Positions 54,554 to 64,000 of a DNA stretch of 64,000 nt are shown here, one piece after another. Within the stretch, counting starts at the first letter, position 1. Each line of letters opens with the position of its first letter. Position numbers and translations under genes: made by a program. The stretch lies in the NCBI GenBank assembly GCA_025766275.1, contig JAFKAC010000149.1:1-64000 (forward strand), written 5' to 3'. Source of the DNA: Lactarius indigo. Lineage: Eukaryota; Basidiomycota; Agaricomycetes; Russulales; Russulaceae. Under the pieces are notes generated by a model. That model was not told the origin of the DNA. It was given only the letters and a program-made list of their open reading frames with translations, and did no database searches.

Positions 54554-55942
54554 TAACCCCCCTACTAGGTCAAGTCGTCTCGACTTGCGTCTCTGGTTGC
54601 GTGTGTGAAATCGTAATCGTGTCGAAAGATGTAATGTTCGGGACGTCTGTATGGGTCCCCGCGTCGCTGTGCTCGAAGTCATGCGGTCGCTTGCGTGGCG
54701 TGTTCGCGGTCGACAGCTCGGCCAAGTACCGTGAGCCACGCTGCAGTACGTATTAGCATGGGAGGCGGTAGGGGAGACATGGCAAACGCAACGGTCGGCG
54801 CACTTCGCGTGTGGTGTACGACACTCGAACATGAGGTGCTCTGTACTGTCGCACCACGTACAGGCTGGTAGTCCGGCACGGCTGTGTATAGACGCTTGTT
54901 GATCGGCGACTGATGTGCCACTCGTAATTGTGGTCGCCTTGGTAGTTACCTCGCCGTCCTCGACTTCGTGTAACTCGGGTGAGACCGATCGCGCGGGTTC
55001 GTCGTGCAGCTGGGGGTAAGTGAGTCATCGCGGATTGGCTACCACAGCTTTGGCGAATGTACGTGGCAGGACTCAAGGGGGGATAGGGAGGATCTGTTCG
55101 GCCATCAGTACTGCGCAGTGATGGCGAAGGCATGGGTCAGAGAGTCCGTCGTGTGTGAATACGGAGGCCAGGGCAGTGGGCATGGGTTTCGGGAGGTATG
55201 GCGATAGCCGGGTTACTGTGCAAGCCTCAATGATGTGTGTGTCAATGGCGGCCACATTTGTGGCCCAATCCACCATACCGTATTCGGCTTCTCGTAGTCG
55301 TTGTACGAGTAGTTCTTGTTGGAGAACCGATTCTCTGAGACGATGGACGTCAGCACTGAGACCGGGGTCTGCAAGTCATCCTAGTGCCTTGTCAACCTCA
55401 GTACGAGCCGGGTGTTCGGGACGGAAGATGTCGATAAACTCTTTCTCCAAGATACAAGGTATGATGTCGGGGCGCGGCCACGCCGTTAGTTCGGTATAAT
55501 AGAAGGGTTTACCGCGCCCTTCCGTGGCGATAACGATAGGTTGCCCGCGTGGATTGATAACGAACTGGAGATAGGCTGCGTTCTTTCGTTCCCCGTCGGA
55601 ATACGGTATCTCTACCTGATAGGGGTGTTCCGGCAACGTCTTTTGCCAGTCACCGGGAGGTGGTAGGTCGTTAGTGATGGGTCGTGCCGGCAACGGGTGG
55701 GGCTGTCGTTGTTCCTGCTGCACCGCGATTCCCTCTAGTGCTTCTCTACGCAGTCGCTGTTGTCGTCTCTGTTTTGCTTGTGAGTGACGATAGTGATACC
55801 CGTCGTTGCCGATATGGGTGCTTAACCCCCACATATCTTCGTGCGAACGAGGCGAGTTTAGTAGGGCATTGTAAGTGGTCCCTACTCTGGCCCACTCGTT
55901 AACCTCTCTGTCGATACGTCGATTGATGTCGTCGGGGAGGTC
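54530..55942 (-). pseudogene. Pol C-terminal extension of element D
   Basis: In the same frame as the integrase, separated only by TGA at 55943-55945. Blocks: MWGLSTHIGNDGYHYRH (55834 down), an Arg/Gln-rich segment, AYLQFVINPRGQPIV, GKPFYYTEL (near 55490-55512), GLSADVHRLRES (near 55330-55365) starting a coiled coil, and a Cys knuckle CTWCDSTEHLMFEC followed by a KCADRCVCHV segment (54730-54875). Stops inside the frame are TGA (near 55376, 55075 and 55022). It matches the A and K extensions in order and in having knuckles. Confidence 0.75.
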
Positions 55943-57596
55943 TCAAGCAGCGATGAGTGGATATTGAGGTGGGTGTCGTTGCATAGCTAGCGTGATGCAA
56001 TTGATGGTTGTTTTGGCGCGTTCTTTATACCGTTGAATCAGGTCAGGGGCGTGTATGTTATCGAGGGGTTCCCAGCTATCGTGAGCTGCGGAGAATCCCT
56101 TCCATCTCACTAGATATTGCGGCGTCTTCTTTCGTCCAGTGGTACGATAGTCGAGAATTTCTTCGATTTCCCATTCGAGTTCGCCGTCTATGAGTTCTGG
56201 TGGGGGTGCCTCTTCTCTTTGTCCATTCATGGTGGTTTCGCGATAGGGTGTGAGTAGGCCGGCGTGGAATACGTCATGTATTTTCCACTGTACCGGTAAT
56301 TGTAGGCGATACGCCGTATCAGAGACGCGTTGGAGGACTATGAACGGCCCGTAGTGTCGGGGTGCTAACTTTGCCGATGGATGGGTGGTCCGCAGATTTG
56401 TGGCGTCGAGCCAGACTTTATCGCCTAATTGATAGGGCTGATACGTCGGCGACTCGATTACCCACTTCTGTTGAGCTCGATACATGGCTTGTTTTGCGTT
56501 AGTCCTAGCTTCCGTGAGTTCGGATAGTCGTTGGTCGGCGGTAGGTGATGAAGTGGTGCTTCTTGGTTGATGTACTGTGGGTATGAAACCCATGATTAGT
56601 TCAAATGGTGCCTTCTTTGTCGTGTCGGATGTCCACGCGTTCAACGTGTACTGGGCGATGGGCAACATGGGTGCCCAATTGTCTTGTTGGTAGTTAGCAG
56701 TAGATACGAAGGTACTGTTCTACCTTCTGATTTGTACGCTCGGATTGCCCATCGGTGTGGGGGTGATAAGCTGAGCTAATATTTTGTTGTATTCCTAACG
56801 CTGAACACCAAGCTCGTGCCAGCGCAGCCTGTAAACCTGGGGTCGTGGTCTGATATGACCTTGCTTGGTAAGCCATAGTGGGGAAGCACGTGTCGTATAT
56901 ACGACTGGGCTACCTGTTCCGTTCCGTTCGTTTCCTTCCAAGGTATGAAAATGTTCGCCTTTGAGCAACCCTAATCGGTAATTGTTAGAATTGTGTCGAA
57001 ATTTCGTGACTTGGGTAGTTTAGTGATGAAATCGAGTGCGATAGTTTTGAACGGAAGAGGTGATTCATCCGGGTAGATGGGAGATAACGGTACACGCGGT
57101 CGGGTGGTGAGATTTTTATTAGCTTGGCACTTTGTGCAGCTGCGGATATAGTCGATGACATCGGTTTTCATGTTTGGCCACCAATAATGTTTTTTGATGG
57201 CTGTCAGCATATTGGACTGTCCTGGATGACCGGCGGAGATAAGGTCGTGAAATGACCGAATTACCCCCCTCCTCAGGGAGGGATCGTCCATGATCACCAG
57301 TCGTTCGTCGTGAAACCAAAGACCGGCCAGCGTCGCGGGATAATGGGGGACGCGCATCAGTAAAGAAGGTGGTGCGGGAAGTTTGCGTGGCGCGACAGAG
57401 GTCATCAAGGGTGGTGGAGCGTGCGACATTGACGAAGAAAGAGGGTGGGAGGACGGTGATGGCGGAATTGTCAACCTCAGTAAGGGCAAGGGTTGGATGT
57501 CGTGAGAGGGCGTCGGCGTGGAGGGTGGTGCCGGGTATGTGTTTGAGCACCAGATTGTAATCAGCGAGGACGTTGACGAGTTGCGCAACGCGTCAA
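55943..57596 (-). pseudogene. Integrase and chromodomain of element D
   Basis: Zinc region (GHPGQSNMLTAIKKHYWWP ... CTKCQANK, near 57120-57240), core start LDFITKLP, then TITD followed by TAG (near 56971), [19 protein letters not shown] (near 56730-56790), a C-terminal domain (KLAPRHYGPFIVLQ) and chromodomain EWEIEEILDY ... YLVRWKGFSAAHDSWEP (near 56050-56190). A TGA near 57593 (HIN-stop-RVA) separates it from RNase H. Frame breaks near 56690 and 56900. Confidence 0.88.
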
Positions 57597-58936
57597 TTAA
57601 TATGTTGAGGGGAGCGGTAATGGAGTAGGTTCTGATGATCGACTGAGGACTGTAACAGGGTGAGAGGCGGCAACAAGAAGGTGGCGCCAGTGTTCGAGTC
57701 CGCGAACAAGAGCAAGGAGTTCGTGATCATAAACATCGTAATTTCGTTCGGCGGGAGACAGGGATTGAGAGAAGTAACCGACCGCTTGTTGTTTTCCGCG
57801 GGGGTCAGGCTGCGTTAGTATCGCACCAAGAGCGAAGAGGGAAGCGTCCGTTTGAAGTTGGAAGGGTAAAGTGAGGTCGGGTTGGCGTAACGCGGGACGT
57901 GAGCATGCAATAGAAAGTAAGGCGTCCAGAGCTCTTGTACATTCTGGAGTCCATGAGAAAGTTGCGTCTTTCTTTAAAAGGTCAGTAAGAGGACGTGCAA
58001 TGTCGGCATAGCGTGGTATGAATGGTCGTTGATACCGGAGGACCCCGAGTGTGCTACGTACTTGTTTGATAGTTTGTAGCGTACGCGGCCAGTCGTGTAA
58101 ACCCGAGACTTTGTCGTCGCCCATTTGGATTGTACGATTAGCGATGGTCATTCCGAGATAATTGATCTCGGTTCGTTCGAAGGCGCATTTCGACAGTTTC
58201 AGGAAATAGCTTTCATCCTGTAGGGTTTGTAGTACCTGTCCAACGATGAGACGATGACGTTGGTAGTCCAACGTTGTGGCGATAAGTATATCGTCCATAT
58301 ATATGAACAATTCCGCAGGGTATTTTTGGAGGAGTATGCGAAAAATTCGGTTCATTGCTCGGACAAATGTAGCGGGAGAGTTGGTTAGTCTGAAATACAT
58401 GACCATTGGTTCAAATAAACCTCGCGGTGTCTTGAATGCTGCCTTCCATTGATCGCCGTCCTTGATTCGAATGTTATTATACCCCCACCGTATGTCGAAC
58501 TTTGTGAACAAGGCTTTATCCCCGAGCTGATCTAATAAGTTCGAGATTAGGGGGATCGGGTAAGTGTCTTTCAGCGTTATCTGATTTAGGGGTTTGTAGT
58601 CTTGGACCGGTCGTAACTTGCCGTCCTTTTTCTTTAAGAAGAAAAATGACGATGCGTATGGCGACTTCGATTCTCGTATATACCCCTTCTGGAGATGTTC
58701 TTGCAAGAACTCGTCGAGGTGCTCTAATTCCTTTGCGTTGAGTGGGTATATTTTACACTTCAAAGTGGCTGGTGCTGTTGGAAGGAGTGTGATCACGTGA
58801 TCGTCTTCTCTTTCGGGAGGGAAGCGCATCGCGGCTTTTTCCGAAAACACCGTGGCCCATTGTTGGTACTGTTCGGGGAGTTCTTCGTTTGGTTTGTTCT
58901 GTCGTTCCGCCATTTCTTGGGCTATAGTCCCAATAC
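57597..58936 (-). pseudogene. RT and RNase H of element D
   Basis: Open frame: KIYPLNAKELEHLDEFLQEH, VQDYKPLNQITLKDTYPIPL, TKFDIRWGYNNI, YMDDILIAT (near 58285-58305), then RNase H (LQTDASLFALGAILTQ, NYDVYDHELLALVRGLEHWR). A frame break near 57655 cuts the end of RNase H. Upstream, a G6 run near 58973 and a TGA near 58958 separate it from protease. Confidence 0.92.
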
Positions 58937-60801
58937 TCGTCCTTCGAATCGATACTCATTGTCCTTTGACCCCCCTGTAGCCGGTTAGTAGGCCAGTCTA
59001 TCTGTGGGTTGGTTTTTGTAAACCACGGATGACCGAGTATCATGCGAGGATGGCCCAAACGCGTGACGTATAGCATTGTGTCATATTGCTGTTCGTTCCA
59101 ACTAATGCGGACCCGACAGGCTTTGGATATGCTACCATGTTCGTTTCGGGTTCCATCGACGTTGTATACCAATCGGTTATCGACGGTTGTAGTCTGGGCG
59201 TCGAGTTCCCGAACGCATTCTTCGTTGATGAAATTATCGGAAGCCCCGGAATCGAGTAGTGCTGAGATTTTATTTGTGGTACCCACTATTGGTATTTCAA
59301 TGGTGAGTGCGTCGTTCGAGGTACTGTGGATAGCATTAATTTCGACTGTTTCATCGTCCATGTCGTCTTCGTCGAGGCTAGCTTCCATCAACAGTTGAGA
59401 GATCATGTCCTTTCGCTGGGCGACCGATAACCCCAGTACACCCGTCATCAGGGTTTCGACGGATGTTTCTTGTTTGGTGGGTGTCAGTGTGGCTACGACA
59501 GTGGCCTCATTGACGCGTGCCGGAGTTTTCTTGTTTGGGCAATCTCGAGAGAGGTGTCCGGTCTTTTTACAATGGAAGCATAAGCCCTCCTTTCGACACC
59601 GGTCCATTTCTGCAAGTTCTTGGGGGGTACGGATGCGAGGGGTGTACGTTTGCGTGGTGTCCACCTCCATTGGTACTACCTGATCGTTCCGATTTACAGG
59701 TTTCGATGGTCGGGTGTTCTGGACCAGGATCACGCTTGTCTTCCCAATTTGTGCGATGCAATTAGTGATCGTTCGGTAACGTTGGACCTCTTCTCGTGTC
59801 GCTTCTCTCCAGTCCTGCATCGTAAGTGGCATTTTCTGCCGTTTAAGGCAAGATACTAGGAGTCCTTTCCGCAGTCCATGGCGGAATAGATCGACTGTTC
59901 CTTTCGCCGCTAGGTCCCAGTCTGCTGCTTCGGCGAGTTGTTCGAAGTTCGCGATATATTCATCGATTTCTTCGCCTTTCATGGTGAGCGTGGTCAGCTT
60001 AGAATAGGCGTTTTGCTGACTCAAGGTGTCTGTCCATGCGTTCTGGAAGTCGGTTATGAAGTCGGTCCATAGTGTTTCGCTGGTCTCGGGGATGGGGTTC
60101 GTGGTTCAATTGATCTTTTCTTCGAGTTTTTTGTCTTGCGCTTGATTCCAACTTTCGACAGCTCGTCCTCGAATAAGCGTAAGCGCAAGGGCCACTCGTT
60201 GGTAAGGGACAACCATTCTTTCGTTCGTACAGTTGACTCGTCGATATTGATTGAACTCGTGTAGAAATTGTCGACTCCTGTCTCGATTGCCATCGAAGAA
60301 CACCGGTGCTGCCCCTTGCAGAGGGCCCGTAATAGTCGTCGTGCTACTTCCGCTTCCACTAGCCATTGGCGTACTTGATAAAGCGGGGATAGGTGTGACG
60401 ATGGGTATGGGTGCCAATTGAGGTGACTTTCTTTTCCCTTTCTGTTTCCCGAGTTGTCGCTTATGTTCCGTCCAGTTATAGGCGGGAACTGCGTTAGTCG
60501 TCAATCTGCGTTTCAATCCCCAAAGATGTGGTCCGTCGACGCGAGCATTTGTATAGGTGTACCACCCGGTGTTTTCGATGAAGACTTCGTACCAAGCGTC
60601 TTCTGTCTCGTCGTATTCAACGTCGAGGGCTGGGCTGGGGTCTCGTCGTACGATATATCCCCGGCCTTGGATCCAATTGATTCCCCCGGTTACGATATCG
60701 TTTAGATTGTCGGTATCTCTTCTAATGACAAGTCGTTTTACTGTCGGGTCACCGTCCTCTGGTGCTGGTTCGAAGTAGGCGTGCTGCAAATCAAGCGCCA
60801 C
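58937..60801 (-). pseudogene. Gag-protease of element D
   Basis: Gag and protease share one frame here, unlike A-C. The frame begins at the conserved GTGGC (60801) as VALDLQHAYFEP after a TGA 22 codons upstream, with no ATG between. Capsid region near 60100-60330, a TGA at 60106-60108 (KIN-stop-TTN), then EYIANFEQLAE-AADWDLAAKG, CCHC CFHCKKTGHLSRDC (near 59535-59580) and protease LLDSGASDNF (near 59225-59265), followed by a conserved HPRMILGHPWF block. Apart from the TGA the frame is open to the G6 run. Confidence 0.88.
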
Positions 60802-60884
60802 TATGACTACGCATCCGCCATTGGACTGTCCGTGTCGTTCGTTGTCTGGGAATGCTTTTCGCCTCGTTCAGCGGCAGAGTAGTG

Positions 60885-61103
60885 GTCTACTCTTATGTTA
60901 CGGTTCCGAGGGACCGTACGTTCACTAAGTCGCGCGGAGCTGAGCTCAACGCAGTCGGAGAGTCGGGACTTATGTATCTGAACACAAGTTGAGTTTCGGG
61001 GATACCTTGGCTCAACTCAAAGAGTATCGCAAGGGAGAGGGGGATGTTCGCGGGGTTCTGAAGACAAGACAAGTCGACTCGGATTCAAGAACTAAGAGTA
61101 GAC
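60885..61103 (-). promoter_or_regulatory. Self-priming pair of element D
   Basis: The minus strand just inside the 5' LTR reads TAAGAGTAGAC (60895-60885). The complement GTCTACTCTTA lies at 61103-61093 on the minus strand, about 34 nt after TATAAAG (near 61137). 11/11, with a mismatch at the twelfth base. The sequence is unrelated to the A, B and C pairs, so complementarity rather than sequence is conserved. Confidence 0.82.
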
Positions 61104-61325
61104 AGGGAATTCCGTGCTACTCTGTGCTACGCTTTATACTTGTACAAACTGGTGTTTATCGGGACTGTTTTCTTAGGCCACGTCACAGAGGCTGACTGCG
61201 TCGTACTACGTGTCAAATGGCACCATAAGGCGTGCTTGTTGCGATACCAGAACTTCTACAAAACTTTCAGGGCCGTAAGTGAGACCGCACGTGACGTGAC
61301 GTCACGATGTCACGTGATCGTGACA
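60896..61325 (-). repeat. 5' LTR of element D
   Basis: 430 bp, TGTTACGGTTCCGAGG ... GATCGTGACA, followed by ATAGG. Confidence 0.95.
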
Positions 61326-62619
61326 ATAGGTCGACATGGGATTGGGCCATATTTTACAAGAACAGCGCCCTATGGAATGTGCATGGGGAAACCGTTGTGA
61401 GAGCGGTGCCCTTCATCCCCTCGTCATTCGGAAGAGCTCCTCGAGACCCTGCCAAGAAGCTAAACACTGGCTATAAGGCCTGGGAATTCCAGCAGTATCT
61501 CTACGGACTGGGTCCTACTCTGTTCCGACATCTCCTCCCTCGCAAATACTGGCTCAACTTCTGTAAGCTAGTTGCTGGTATTCGTATACTCCAGCGTCAC
61601 TCCATAGGCTACCAGGACCTTCTTCGCGGTCACCAGTTGCTCATGGACTTTGTCTACGAGTTCGAGGAGCTTTACTATCGGCGTATGGAGTCGCGTATAC
61701 ACTTTGTGCGGCAAAGTGTGCACCTCTTGACTCATATCGGGCCAGAGACTTTCCGAGCTGGGCCTCTGGCATGTTACGCACAATGGACGTTGGAAACTGC
61801 AATTGGTAACCTTGGACAGGAGATACGGCAAGATCGTGATATCTTCGCAAATCTGACTCAGCAGGGCCATCATACGTGCACAAGTCAATGCACTGTGTGC
61901 TCGATTTCCACGTATCAAATTCGAAGTCGGCGGAGGGGCTTCTCGGTCAAACAACACACACGAGTTCGAGGAAGCGATTGGATATGTCTTCATGCCACGT
62001 TGTGAAGAATATCCCTCCCCACTCACTGACTGATGAGTTCACCACTCTTAAGGTGTATTGGAACGAACAGGGCTGGCCCAACAGAGACTCGTGGCCAAAC
62101 GCCATCTGTCGATGGGCAAAATTACAGCTTCCTAATGGGCAGAAGGCGCGATCTATTTGGCACGAGTCTAATATCACTGTCAAGCTTCGTCGGACATCTT
62201 GCGTTGAGGTGAGGTCACTTTCCAACCAAAATCGATTCCCGGTGTTAATAATCACAATGCAGATCGCTCATGGTGGTAGCACATGCATAGGGAATGTTCG
62301 GTTTTATTTCTGCATTCGCTTCGGTGATACTCGGCACCCCTTGGCCATGATATCATTGTTTTCTCCTCCTGATGCCACTATCCTTGCGGATTCCAGTGGG
62401 ACGGTGTACCTTTGTGATCCGATGATGGGTCCCGAGGGGCTTCTTGTCGTTCCGGTCACATCTGTCTTGTCTGTTGTTTCTATGTTCCCGGACATGCGTG
62501 TAACTCAAGACGGTCGTATTTCGGAGACTGGAAAGTTCTCCCTCATGTGGCATGCATATATTGGGCTCGCACCCCTATCCAACGGTGGTCTATTTGATGA
62601 TGATGACAACGCTGTGTAA
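61326..62619 (+). pseudogene. Plavaka-type DDE transposase gene, 3' part
   Basis: Resumes the frame of 42922-44851 exactly (DDR, then STWDWAIFYKN). Recognisable family blocks: LNTGYKAWEFQQYLYGLGP, KYWLNFCKLVAGIRILQRHS, DFVYEFEELYYRR, HFVRQSVHLLTHIGPETFR and QWTLETAIGNLGQEIRQ. The frame shifts near 61865 to AQVNALCARFP ... EEAIGYVFMPRCEEY, and again near 62028 to WAKLQLPNGQKARSIWHES. A 52-nt GT-AG intron is likely at 62210-62261. It ends SNGGLFDDDDNAV. The frameshifts mean the gene was already decaying or has unrecognised introns. Confidence 0.8.
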
Positions 62620-62935
62620 TAGTACATGCCACTTCCGCTTCCTTTGTCCCTCTTGTATATATCGCATGCTAATGGAATTCATGGTCAACATAAAATAAAA
62701 AGAACTGGTAGCATAGTCACAAAAGTCGTATGCCTTGTGCACACGCAGGAGAGCGCACTCTTTCCAGCTCGAGGGAAGAGCCTCAGTGCCACTGGCATGC
62801 GCGCCTACGCTTGCATCGGACTTTTCAATATAAGTGGATGCCGAAGGACCAAACTCTTCCTCATCCGTTGGAGAATGGGACCCACAGAGCCCCGCGCGGC
62901 CATGCCTTTTGAATATCTAGAGACTGATCCTGGAG
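62620..62935. other. Intergenic, no gene seen
   Basis: Contains a TATATA stretch near 62656 and an A-rich AAAATAAAAAG near 62692. The Plavaka right end should lie in or near here, but I could not match a terminal inverted repeat to the left side. Confidence 0.5.
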
Positions 62936-63700
62936 TCAAAGGTAAACAGGAGGGACACGAAGAGGAGACTGTAGGACATACCAATTGAAAGGGAGGACCA
63001 GGGTCCTCCATGCCATCCAGGCAACATTGGCGATCAAAACACCCTTGGCATATCCAGAAAGTGCGCCGGTGCTTTTGTTGAAGAAAGTTCCGTTGCAACA
63101 CGCAATACTCTGATCAACGTTTGAAAGCGATGACTTACCGGGGAGATGCACGGAACCGAAGAACGAGAGGAGCGTGAGGGCCAAGCCTGCGCGCAGGAGG
63201 GTCACGATGGTTGGAAGGCTCTGGGCATAAAAATAGCAAGTCTCTGCGAGCACGTCACGCAGCGAGCCCTCGGCTGACGGGAGGACGGCATTCAGGTTGA
63301 CACGGAAGAAGGCTGAGTTGCAGATGTGCTAGAGGAAGTGAAAGCGGTTGTAGGATGCCATGGAGACGAAATTGAAAGTCGGAGACGAGAGGTAGATTGG
63401 GAGGACGAGAGGGCGACCTGATGAAAGTTTGAGATGAGTCCATGTGGGAAAAAATAGAAGGGGGTTCAGTCACGGAAGCACCAACGGCGGTAGAAAGAGT
63501 AAAAAGGTTCGTATCCAAGAAAGATACCGAAAATCCAAACAGCCCAGGATGCGATGTAGGCGGTGGCACCCAAGACCCAGTTGCGACCAGAACCAGGCAC
63601 TCCGGGGGCGTGTAACATGCCCGTGCATCTAATGCCAAAACCCACAATGCGACCGGTATTCTCATCAGCAAGAATCCAGGCGGAAAGACTGTGAACGGGG
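62936..63700 (-). pseudogene. Multi-pass membrane protein gene fragment, unknown family
   Basis: Minus-strand reading gives hydrophobic segments: NWVLGATAYIASWAVWIFGIFLG cut into two helical halves around 63500-63600, then VSMASYNRFHFL (near 63340-63370) with a stop after it, AETCYFYAQSLPTIVTLL and LALTLLSFFGSV. A GTAAGT donor follows HLPG near 63140. Stops at about 63330 and 63470 interrupt the frame unless they fall in introns. It looks like a host gene rather than a transposon. I do not recognise the family. Confidence 0.45.
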
Positions 63701-64000
63701 ACTCACAGTATCAGGAATAGACCAGGTTGACAGTGTCCGACACCGGTCGACCCTCAGATGTTGCCAACAATCCGAGAGGCGCTGTTTGCCGATGCGAAAC
63801 CATTGTCGTGGTCAAAGCCTACCAGTCACTGTGATGAAGGGCTCCCCTGGTGGGAGAGAGGACCATCTCACATGCGTCGTCCAAAGCCAGCCAAATGAAG
63901 TGGAAGTGACACCACGTGTTAGCGAAGCGTGTGTTACTGACCACGTGACCATCCGTATGTGTCGACCGCAATAGTTCGCCCACCAGAGGTTCAGGAGAAG
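63701..64000. other. No gene recognised at the window edge
   Basis: Only short reading frames on both strands and no repeat shared with the rest of the window. It may be the upstream region of the membrane-protein fragment. Confidence 0.5.

Larger units (their letters stand above)
44852..61325 (-). mobile_element. Ty3/gypsy chromovirus element D, inserted in the Plavaka gene
   Basis: Minus-strand element with a 430-bp LTR (60896-61325) at the right and a split LTR (44852-45094 plus 54363-54553) at the left. It is flanked by exact ATAGG duplications (44847-44851, 61326-61330). Internal region 54554-60895 (6.3 kb) has gag-protease, RT, integrase, chromodomain and Pol extension, with a polypurine run AGGGGGG next to the 3' LTR. 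The two LTRs differ at roughly 2% of sites, older than C nested inside it. Removing it restores the transposase frame as DDRSTWDW. Confidence 0.94.

Noticed and set aside
54530..60801. Genetic-code change with UGA as a sense codon, given the many TGA stops
   Set aside because: The gag frames of B and the Pol of C use UGA only as a stop, and A1 has CGA where A2/A3 have TGA. CpG decay explains the pattern better.

Overview
The window looks like repeat-rich heterochromatin from a mushroom-forming basidiomycete (Agaricomycete). The evidence is host-type coding remnants with many ~50-70 nt GT-AG introns, a DUF6532-like gene, a Plavaka-type DDE transposase gene, and stacked chromodomain Ty3/gypsy retrotransposons (chromoviruses). 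I see no rRNA, tRNA, CRISPR array or bacterial-style operon. Almost everything is transposon. I named LTR families A-L locally from their ends and internal sequence; the names are not database names.

Layout. 1-3234: minus-strand Ty3/gypsy A1 (5' part of pol, gag) with a solo LTR. 3235-10880: plus-strand copy A2 with two LTRs. 10881-14342: a decayed multi-exon DUF6532-like gene split by a solo LTR (G1). 14343-15855: AT-rich spacer, then a strongly G-depleted tract. 15856-18035: three-level nest of solo LTRs (C-like > B > H and C'). 18094-27392: minus-strand A3, inserted in a Ty1/copia RT relic and itself holding solo LTRs J and I. 27491-28125: another C-like LTR and copia relic. 28126-39905: remnant of Ty3/gypsy K, whose LTR is split by a nearly intact minus-strand element B (28383-36799). 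39940-41380: a ~43-bp GGGCCC minisatellite. 41551-42790: relic of a repeat-exon gene. 42922-62619: Plavaka transposase gene split by element D (44852-61325); the D LTR holds solo LTR G4, G4 holds full-length element C (45594-54231), and the C gag holds solo LTR L. 62936-63700: a decayed multi-pass membrane protein gene.

How the genes work together. Families A-D encode Gag, protease, RT, RNase H, integrase and a chromodomain. Four properties recur. (1) The predicted RNA start, 33-34 nt after a TATA box, is an 11-mer perfectly complementary to the site just inside the 5' LTR, as expected for Tf1/sushi-type self-priming. (2) Families A, B and C have a -1 slippery heptamer at the gag/pol overlap (GGATTTT or GGGTTTT). 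(3) Pol does not end at the chromodomain; it continues into a conserved extension with a GKPLY-like block, an LTAEVxRxR coiled coil and, in A, D and K, cysteine knuckles. (4) Gag frames lack an upstream ATG and share a GTGGC near their start.

Three other LTR families (G, I, L) carry, at the predicted RNA start, a short repeat followed by a 52-68 nt GT-AG intron-like segment that ends in a second copy of the same repeat. In four G copies the repeats differ between LTRs but match within each LTR. Most in-frame stops in the retroelements are TGA, consistent with CGA to TGA decay at methylated CpG. No retroelement here looks fully intact; B and C come closest.
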